A stretch of DNA of 5,746 nucleotides, from positions 1 to 5,746 of the forward strand of contig JAGPCH010000122.1 in NCBI GenBank assembly GCA_018058125.1, written 5' to 3'. Each line of letters begins with the position of its first letter. Within the stretch, counting starts at the first letter, position 1. Of this stretch, positions 1 to 5,746 are shown in pieces. The position numbers and the translations under genes are program-made. The notes beneath the pieces were generated by a model. That model was given only the letters and a program-made list of their open reading frames with translations. It did no database searches and was not told the origin of the DNA. The DNA comes from Ignavibacteria bacterium (lineage in GTDB: Bacteria > Bacteroidota > Ignavibacteria > Tepidaquicellales > Tepidaquicellaceae).

Positions 1-2968
1 ATAAACTTTCACCAAAATCAGTTTTATAAAGATCTATTGCAGAGTATTTATCCGAATATTTATTACTGCTGCATAATTTTTTAAATTTTTCAAAATCAGT
101 TTCTATTTCAACTTCAATTTTACCTGGAGTAAGCTGATATTTCTTACCTTTGATTACTAATATTTCCTTTTTAACATTTTCTTTAAAAAGATCCGAAATA
201 AAAGTCTGTAGTGTTTTTCTTACCTTATTTATTTCCACATCAGCAATAGCATCATATTTAATGTCCTTTGAGTTGTACAATATATCATCGATTAGTTTGT
301 CTTTAGTTATATCATGATTCATGACGGATTTGTAAACAATATAAAGAAAAATTGATTTAGATTTAGGTCTGTGCCAAAGATCATCGGTTAACTCAAGATG
401 ATTAATGAAAATTTTATTACCGTTTAAAAACTCAACATTAATATTCAATGACTGAGAATTGCTTACTTTTTTAAGCTTACTTAAAGGTATAATCCTTTCT
501 ATGTACTTATTTGTAATATCGTTTTCTGCAGCATATGAAAATACTTTTTTCAATTTACCGGCATTTGCTCTGAAATGGATGTAATTATCAAATTCATATT
601 CTTCACACAATCTTAAAAATTCCAGGTAAGCTTTTTTAAATTTTGCTGCTTCCCTGTTTTGAGCAAAAGCATAGGATTCACAAAAGCAGATTACAGCCTG
701 ATTGAATAAAGTAAAATTTATTTTCTTTAATGAGTTTATCTCTTTTAAGAATTTTACATATAACTTTTTATCTCCTGTTAGCAAAGATGCTTCCAAACCA
801 AGGATCAACTTCCGGGTTGAGGAAATATTGTATATATTGCTTTCAAGTATATTCAGAACTTTTTCACCGTCACCAAGCAGATTATAACAATAAAGGATCA
901 ATGAATCTATAAAGTAGATATAGTTTTTCTGGAAGGTATTCTTTTTAAGAACTTCCAGCTCAGATATTACTTTTGTGAATTCAAAGTTTAAAAATTTTCT
1001 TAAAATAGTCTGAAATTCAAATTGATTTTTATATGTTGAAAATATGGTTCTGTTTTTCTCATTATTCCGCTTTTCAAGAAGACTATAAAAATTTTCATAT
1101 TCGGTAAAATTGTAACTGGCAAACAATGCAAAGCACATCTGACTGTAATTGGACAGATCAAAATTCTTAAGATCAAAATTGTTTAATATAAACTCAACTA
1201 CCATGTTACCCGACCTGTAATCCCCGTAATCAAAGAATATCAGCAATGAAAATGCGCTTTCCACAATACTGTTTTCTTCTTCTTCCGAATTTATTTTCTT
1301 TTCTTTCAGTGACATCTCACGGAATATATCCTTCAGTCTGTCAATATATTTTTTACTTTTTTTATTTTCACCGGTGGTAATATATGATTTGATCAGTGAT
1401 ACAATAAACTGAATTTCCTGCTCAGTCTTTAGTTTGAATTTCAAAATATGTTCGGAGATTTCTATATTAGCTTTGCCTATTCCCTCTTTGTAAAAATTAC
1501 AGTTACAGATAAGCATCAGCAGCTCAATATAGTAATTCACATCACCTGATTTGATTTTACTTACGGGAATAAGATATTTCTTCTTATCACCAGATGATAA
1601 TTTTACAACAATTATGTTTTTTAAATATGTTATTGCTTTATCAATATTTTTATCTTTATATATGTATGTACTTACTTTCAGCAAAATATACTCAAGCGAA
1701 TCCTTAAAATTAACATCCTGAATATCTTCGATCTTTGTGAACAATCCGCTTGAATGAATCAGCAGAAGTTTATCCGAAGCATTCATTCTGATCCAGTTTC
1801 TTAATGAGTCATATTCTTTAGCCTTTATAAGATAGTTCAAAGCAATATATACTTCCCTCCACTCCTTATTCTTTAGATAGTATTTTCCAAGCTGATTATA
1901 TATTTCATTGATTTCCTTCTCGGTAAACTTCTCTATTGCAATTTTATTCAGATATTCCCTCAGCAGTTCGTGAAGTCTGTATGTCTCATCTTCCCTATTG
2001 ATAAATACGTTTTTCTCATAGAGATTGATGAGCAAGCTATATCCTGATTTTATTTTCATGACATTCTCAATAATATTTTTTGAGAATGACTCGGGGAAAG
2101 ATAATTTCAGCAGCAGATTTTTTTCTTCACTAGTAAATTCCTCATAAATCTCATTTGTAAAATAATCAAAGATCTCCTTTCTGCTGAAATCATGATTTCT
2201 GTCTTTCAGCAAATCCTTGTCATCGGACATTATAAAAAGCTGTATAGCCGTGACCCAGCCTTCTGTAGTTTTTAAAAATTCCTCAAGCTGAATCTTATCA
2301 ATTGACTCAGTCTTAAAGGCGTATGCTTTCAGAAAATTTTCTATATCCTGAATAGTAAATGAAAGATCATCTTTAGTGATCCTCCCAAGCCAGTTCTTTG
2401 CAAGGAATTTAGGGTAATTGATCTTTTTGGGATCTCTTCTGGTTACAAAAACAATATTAATATTTGAAGGCAGGTATTCGAGGAAATAATTCAAAGCCGA
2501 ACAGACTTCATCACTCTCATCTATATTATGAAAATCATCAAGGAAAATATACAATTGCTTCTTTTTCTTCTTCAGGTAAAGGAACAAGTCGCTTGAAAAT
2601 GAAGATATGACATTATTTATCTTTTCGTCCAGTGAAACATTTTGCGAACCGGAAAGAACCTTTTTCAGATTTCTACCGAATTTTGAATCGTCAAAATTTT
2701 TTTCGAAAGCTATTGCGAGAAGCAGAAAGAAGTTTTCAATAGAGTTATCATATGGACTGAGACTGATCCATAATTTCAGATCTTTCTTTAACTTATGAAA
2801 GTATTCAACTGAAAAAGAAGTTTTACCATATCCGGCAGGAGCAGTGATCAGTATCAGTCTTTTTGATTCATACGAGGAAATCTTATTAAGAAGTTTTTCT
2901 CTGGAATAATAATAACCGGGTATTTCAGGTGCTATGATTTTTTGTGTATGCTCGATTCTCAGAACCAA
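1..2968 (-). CDS. MalT-like STAND ATPase transcriptional regulator with C-terminal SARP/BTAD-type winged helix (3' end cut by window edge)
   Basis: Translating the minus strand gives 989 uninterrupted codons from TTG at 2968 to the left edge, with no stop or frameshift; the C-terminus lies outside. Seen: an N-terminal MalT-type entry (IIAPEIPGYYYSREKLL, residues 11-27); Walker A APAGYGKT (43-50); Walker B IFLDDFH (141-147); a sensor-like IVFVTRRDP (172-180); GWVTAIQL (237-244); a winged-helix part ending in YRLHELLREYL (330-340). Residues about 350-830 are helical and Lys/Glu/aromatic-rich, resembling degenerate TPRs. Residues about 841-950 resemble an OmpR/SARP winged helix (KDKLIDDIL, VEINKVRKTL, then a GKKYQL hairpin), and 951 onward looks like the start of a BTAD domain. 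Family knowledge: such STAND proteins bind a ligand through the repeats, oligomerise with ATP and activate transcription. MalT itself ends in a LuxR-type helix-turn-helix, which is not seen here. The start is TTG because a stop lies at 2990-2992, no early ATG or GTG exists in frame, and GGAG sits 8 bases upstream. Signal and target genes are unknown; a cytoplasmic location is inferred. Confidence 0.85.
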   Translation of the reverse strand, partial: MVLRIEHTQKIIAPEIPGYYYSREKLLNKISSYESKRLILITAPAGYGKTSFSVEYFHKLKKDLKLWISLSPYDNSIENFFLLLAIAFEKNFDDSKFGRNLKKVLSGSQNVSLDEKINNVISSFSSDLFLYLKKKKKQLYIFLDDFHNIDESDEVCSALNYFLEYLPSNINIVFVTRRDPKKINYPKFLAKNWLGRITKDDLSFTIQDIENFLKAYAFKTESIDKIQLEEFLKTTEGWVTAIQLFIMSDDKDLLKDRNHDFSRKEIFDYFTNEIYEEFTSEEKNLLLKLSFPESFSKNIIENVMKIKSGYSLLINLYEKNVFINREDETYRLHELLREYLNKIAIEKFTEKEINEIYNQLGKYYLKNKEWREVYIALNYLIKAKEYDSLRNWIRMNASDKLLLIHSSGLFTKIEDIQDVNFKDSLEYILLKVSTYIYKDKNIDKAITYLKNIIVVKLSSGDKKKYLIPVSKIKSGDVNYYIELLMLICNCNFYKEGIGKANIEISEHILKFKLKTEQEIQFIVSLIKSYITTGENKKSKKYIDRLKDIFREMSLKEKKINSEEEENSIVESAFSLLIFFDYGDYRSGNMVVEFILNNFDLKNFDLSNYSQMCFALFASYNFTEYENFYSLLEKRNNEKNRTIFSTYKNQFEFQTILRKFLNFEFTKVISELEVLKKNTFQKNYIYFIDSLILYCYNLLGDGEKVLNILESNIYNISSTRKLILGLEASLLTGDKKLYVKFLKEINSLKKINFTLFNQAVICFCESYAFAQNREAAKFKKAYLEFLRLCEEYEFDNYIHFRANAGKLKKVFSYAAENDITNKYIERIIPLSKLKKVSNSQSLNINVEFLNGNKIFINHLELTDDLWHRPKSKSIFLYIVYKSVMNHDITKDKLIDDILYNSKDIKYDAIADVEINKVRKTLQTFISDLFKENVKKEILVIKGKKYQLTPGKIEVEIETDFEKFKKLCSSNKYSDKYSAIDLYKTDFGESL

Positions 2969-2976
2969 ATTGATTT

Positions 2977-2980
2977 CTCC
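2977..2980 (-). promoter_or_regulatory. Ribosome binding site (GGAG) that decides the TTG start
   Basis: On the minus strand GGAG is followed by 8 bases (AAATCAAT) and then TTG at 2968. It is the only Shine-Dalgarno-like match between the in-frame stop at 2990-2992 and the conserved N-terminal motif, so it supports TTG over the alternative CTG two codons later. Confidence 0.6.
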
Positions 2981-2988
2981 GGCTAATA

Positions 2989-2994
2989 TTTATA
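2989..2994 (-). promoter_or_regulatory. Possible -10 element (TATAAA) of the STAND regulator gene
   Basis: TATAAA lies 20 bases upstream of the TTG start, between the terminator hairpin and the ribosome binding site, where a promoter would be expected. No good TTGACA-like -35 sits at 16-19 bases, and a clear Bacteroidota-type TAnnTTTG box was not found. In such AT-rich sequence this match could be chance. Confidence 0.22.
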
Positions 2995-3021
2995 ATGAAC
3001 AAACTATTAAACATAATTAAG

Positions 3022-3062
3022 AAAGGCAATAATCATATTTTGGTAAATAAATTATTGCCTTT
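3022..3062 (-). terminator. Rho-independent terminator downstream of the activase gene
   Basis: A perfect 12-bp inverted repeat (AAAGGCAATAAT at 3022-3033, ATTATTGCCTTT at 3051-3062) encloses a 17-base loop. Read on the minus strand it begins 23 bases after the activase stop codon (3086-3088) and is followed by a moderately T-rich run (TTTCTTAATTATGTTT). The plus-strand side is also followed by a T-rich run, so the hairpin could act both ways, but no plus-strand gene precedes it. The stem is AT-rich with only a three-base GGC/GCC core, so termination may be partial. Confidence 0.7.
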
Positions 3063-3085
3063 TGTATTTTTTATTAACAAATCAA

Positions 3086-5746
3086 TTATGCTTCCGCAGG
3101 CTCAGAAGATCTTATCTTTATTTCACCTACAGGAATTATAACAGGATCTTTCACAGTAGTTGACACATTGAATGATTCTTTTGTCTGTTTATTTTTTAAG
3201 CTTTCCTGAAGTTCAAGGTTTTTCCTGATCTTTTCTTCAAACTCCTTTAGCTTTTCCTCAATTGTCATTTCAGTACTTTTCTTAGTTACCATATCCTCCC
3301 GGTATCTCTTTAAAAAATATCCGATTGTCTCAACCCTGATCTTAATAGAACCGGTTGGTTTGTTTTCATCAATATCCTTGAATGAAAAATACGGCGTTCC
3401 TGAGCTCTCGACTATTTCCTGTATTACTGAATAGATCGGCGCATCATGACCGCATTTGAATGAAGATAATTCAAGCGCAACTAAATTTGGATGACGGGCT
3501 GTGTATTTCGCCGCCCATACTTTCCTTGATGTGTTTTCCGAATAAGAATTTTTCCAGACATCTTCTATATCAAATGGCGACCTGATCAGTCCTGCTTTGA
3601 TCTCATCACCGAATAATTTATCGAGTGTCTCTTCATCCGTTGGCAATGTGTCCTGATAAAATACCGGATAACCGAGCTTCTGAAACTCTTCAAGAATTTC
3701 ATGATTAATACCCGGATCGTTATGATATGGTCTTGCAAGGACTACTATTCCTACTCTGTTTTCTCTTTCCAATGTGTCTAATATATGTTTGGATTCATCC
3801 TTTAGCCCGTCCATGAATTTATAATATGCTATGTATCCTTCTTTCACAGCCTGAATATTCTCTTCCATGCTGACTCCGAGAATATCCTTAAAACAATCAT
3901 ACATCTGATTGATCGTAAGCTGTTCATTAAATAATTGAACAAAAGGACACAGATATTCTATTTCAAATTCCTTGAACAGATCGCCCTCTTTTGTGAAAGC
4001 GGCTTTAGCCGCTTCTATCGTTGCGGTGATTGTCGGACATGCATTATGAGCCTGAGCAAATTCCAGATCCGATGGCATGTTGTCAACTATCGGCGAAAAC
4101 AAAAAGTCTATCTTCTTTTTCTTATTCTGCACATAAAGTAAATTATGTATATGCGGAATAGCAACTTTTGACGGGAAACATGGATCTATGCTACCTCGCT
4201 TTGCTCCGGCTTTGTACATCTCCTCTGATGTAAACTCCGAGTATACAAAATTTCCCGGCATGATTCCCAATGCTTCAAGATATGCTGTAAAGAATGGCGT
4301 ATGCTGATACATATTCAATACTCTCGGAATTCCGATAACAATCTTCTTTCTTCTTTCACGAAGTCCTATTTGGTGAGCATATTCAGCTTTGTCTTTCTTG
4401 CTTACAAGTAAACCTTTCGGCTCTTTGATTTCCTTTAATACCACTTTAGGCTTGTAAGTGATCCATGCATTTTTAGCAGCCTCCTCGATCATGTTAGGAT
4501 TTACTTTCTTTATGTCGTCAAGTCCCTGCTTGATTCCTCTCATGTCTGCAATGTCCTCTACTGTTCCCTTTTCACAGGTTGCTATGATAAGTCTTTGTGT
4601 GCCCTCTACTAAAGGTACTTTTGATTTTGGATTTACAATTTCCTCAGGTTTGAATTCATTTAATTCAATGAATTTCTGTCTTTCTTCTTCTAACCTTTCT
4701 TCAGGAATATTTTCTGTTTTTACATCAATGAATGTTCTGAGACATTTATTTTTACAGAAGTAACATCTGGTAGTCTCCTCTCTTGTTGTCTTGAATATGA
4801 TCTTTGAAACTCTGTCCAGACCAATGAATTCAGTCCTTTTACCGTTGTGATATAATCTTGCAGCTTCAATTCCGCAACCGATCGCTCCGGCTTCACCAGT
4901 GTGCTTATGCACAAAAACCTGAGGAGTAATTCCGCTTCCCTTAAATCTTTCTTCAATGAAATCCACCTGAGTCTTTACTGCCGCGAGATTATGCTGAGTA
5001 CCTCCCTGTAATACAAATGTCGAACCGAGCTTAGCAAGATTCGGGATCTGCGAAACATAAAGCCAGATATTCTTAGGTAATACATTGGCTAGTCCTGCCA
5101 TTATCTCTTCTGCCTTCCAACCCTGTCTCTGAAAATCTACAATATCCGACTGCATGAATACTGCACAGCCGTATCCGAATGTCGGATATGTCTTTGCTTC
5201 AAATGCTTTATCAGCAAACTCTTCAACTGTGTATCCAAAACCCTGTGCCGTGGACTGAAGAAAATATCCGTTACCTGCTGAGCATTGAGTATTCAATTTA
5301 AAATCTACTACCCTGCCCTGATTCAGAATAATTATTTTAATATCCTGTCCGCCTACATCACAGATCACATCCGTATCAGGATAATAATGAAGTCCTGCCT
5401 GTGTGTGAGCAACAGTTTCGACCAGAGCAACATCAGCATGAAGTACATCTTTCAGAATATCTTTTGCATAGCCGGTTGTACCAACTCCTAAAATCTCAAG
5501 CGTTGCACCCTGCTCTTCCACCTGTTCCTTTATCTTTGCTAATATCTCTATAGTATCTTCTATAGGATTTCCTTTTGATAACTGATAAGCTTTTACCAGA
5601 ACTACTTTATCAAGTGAAACTAAAGCTGCTTTTGTAGAAGTGGATCCTCCGTCAATTCCGATGAATCCTCTTACTACTTCACCCGGTTTAAAAGTTGCCG
5701 GTATGAACTTTTCCACTTTATATCTTTCCTTAAACTCATTTAACTC
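3086..5746 (-). CDS. Acyl-CoA dehydratase activase-related protein: ASKHA ATPase + DUF2229 + HgdB-like domains (5' end cut by window edge)
   Basis: Residues are counted from GTG at 5716 (876 codons to TAA at 3086-3088). Seen: an ASKHA ATPase domain (about 17-288) with phosphate-1 GIDGGSTSTKAAL (20-32), phosphate-2 DVGGQD (120-125), an adenosine-type VLQGGTQHN (235-243) and GEAGAIGCGIEAA (274-286). Cys145 (NTQCSAGNGYF) and Cys184 (GYGCAVF) match in context and 39-residue spacing the two ligands (Cys127, Cys166) of the dimer-bridging [4Fe-4S] cluster of HgdC. Next come CxxCxxxC (318, 321, 325) plus Cys381, a DUF2229-like domain (about 456-640) with DPCFPSK (511-517), ACP (559-561) and CPF (590-592), then an HgdB-like part (about 650-806) with FKCGHDAP (753-760). 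A charged, probably coiled-coil tail (811-845) ends the chain. Known: activases couple ATP hydrolysis to low-potential electron transfer into 2-hydroxyacyl-CoA dehydratases and related reductases. This fused form has no substrate I can assign. Ten sense codons precede GTG up to the edge, and relatives of about 1400 residues carry two ASKHA domains, so a first domain probably lies outside. A cytoplasmic location is inferred. Confidence 0.9.
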   Translation of the reverse strand, partial: ELNEFKERYKVEKFIPATFKPGEVVRGFIGIDGGSTSTKAALVSLDKVVLVKAYQLSKGNPIEDTIEILAKIKEQVEEQGATLEILGVGTTGYAKDILKDVLHADVALVETVAHTQAGLHYYPDTDVICDVGGQDIKIIILNQGRVVDFKLNTQCSAGNGYFLQSTAQGFGYTVEEFADKAFEAKTYPTFGYGCAVFMQSDIVDFQRQGWKAEEIMAGLANVLPKNIWLYVSQIPNLAKLGSTFVLQGGTQHNLAAVKTQVDFIEERFKGSGITPQVFVHKHTGEAGAIGCGIEAARLYHNGKRTEFIGLDRVSKIIFKTTREETTRCYFCKNKCLRTFIDVKTENIPEERLEEERQKFIELNEFKPEEIVNPKSKVPLVEGTQRLIIATCEKGTVEDIADMRGIKQGLDDIKKVNPNMIEEAAKNAWITYKPKVVLKEIKEPKGLLVSKKDKAEYAHQIGLRERRKKIVIGIPRVLNMYQHTPFFTAYLEALGIMPGNFVYSEFTSEEMYKAGAKRGSIDPCFPSKVAIPHIHNLLYVQNKKKKIDFLFSPIVDNMPSDLEFAQAHNACPTITATIEAAKAAFTKEGDLFKEFEIEYLCPFVQLFNEQLTINQMYDCFKDILGVSMEENIQAVKEGYIAYYKFMDGLKDESKHILDTLERENRVGIVVLARPYHNDPGINHEILEEFQKLGYPVFYQDTLPTDEETLDKLFGDEIKAGLIRSPFDIEDVWKNSYSENTSRKVWAAKYTARHPNLVALELSSFKCGHDAPIYSVIQEIVESSGTPYFSFKDIDENKPTGSIKIRVETIGYFLKRYREDMVTKKSTEMTIEEKLKEFEEKIRKNLELQESLKNKQTKESFNVSTTVKDPVIIPVGEIKIRSSEPAEA

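Noticed and set aside
702..912. Two overlapping plus-strand open frames (61 and 60 codons)
   Set aside because: They lie antisense inside the 989-codon regulator frame, have no recognisable domain or ribosome binding site, and their composition reads as the complement of the regulator gene.
2607..2798. Plus-strand open frame of 63 codons
   Set aside because: It is antisense to the ATPase domain of the regulator, between its Walker A and Walker B motifs, so it is a shadow frame.
1..2968. Identification as MalT, the maltose regulator
   Set aside because: Only the general STAND layout is shared. The LuxR-type C-terminal DNA-binding domain is not seen and no maltose genes are nearby.
1..2968. 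Anti-phage STAND NTPase (Avs-like) defence protein
   Set aside because: Those carry effector domains such as nucleases or proteases, usually at the N-terminus. Here the ATPase begins within 50 residues of the start and the C-terminal part resembles a DNA-binding winged helix.
2969..3085. Riboswitch or small RNA in the gap between the genes
   Set aside because: The gap is 117 bases, and the only strong structure is the single terminator hairpin placed just after the activase stop codon. No conserved riboswitch core is recognisable.
3935..4763. Plus-strand open frames at 3935-4141 and 4458-4763
   Set aside because: Both are antisense to conserved parts of the activase and carry no features of their own.
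4720..4956. Minus-strand open frame of 78 codons in another frame
   Set aside because: It overlaps the activase in the same direction, across its Cys-rich linker, where the main frame has clear motifs. It does not indicate a frameshift because the main frame is continuous.
5285..5491. Plus-strand open frame of 68 codons
   Set aside because: It is antisense to the DVGGQD region of the activase ATPase domain and is a shadow frame.

Overview
The window is AT-rich bacterial DNA with two large genes, both on the minus strand. Both run off the window, so each is incomplete. The base composition, an anaerobe-type Fe-S activase with fused dehydratase-like modules, and a MalT-like ATPase ending in a SARP/BTAD-type DNA-binding region together suggest an anaerobic or facultative member of the Bacteroidota/Ignavibacteriota/Chlorobiota group. 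This placement is inferred from family recognition and was not tested by a search.

Layout, in the direction of transcription (right to left). From 5746 to 3086 lies most of a multidomain acyl-CoA dehydratase activase-related protein. It has an ASKHA ATPase domain with the two [4Fe-4S]-ligand cysteines of the 2-hydroxyglutaryl-CoA dehydratase activator, then a four-cysteine metal-site-like segment, a DUF2229-like domain, an HgdB-like C-terminal domain and a charged tail. The reading frame is open to the right edge, so the annotated GTG at 5716 is probably internal. The 117-base gap (2969-3085) holds a 12-bp perfect inverted repeat that looks like the activase terminator, then a possible -10 element and a GGAG ribosome binding site. 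From 2968 to the left edge lies a 989-codon open frame with a TTG start. It encodes a STAND-class (MalT-like) regulator with P-loop ATPase, winged-helix, long TPR-like helical and SARP-type winged-helix regions. The gene continues beyond position 1, so the last (BTAD) domain is cut.

The genes are in tandem but separated by a terminator, so they are probably separate transcription units. Nothing in the sequence shows that the regulator controls the activase. There are no RNA genes, mobile elements, CRISPR arrays or long repeats. I do not see a convincing new system here. The points most worth attention are the fused activase/dehydratase-like redox protein of unknown substrate and the MalT-BTAD regulator of unknown signal.
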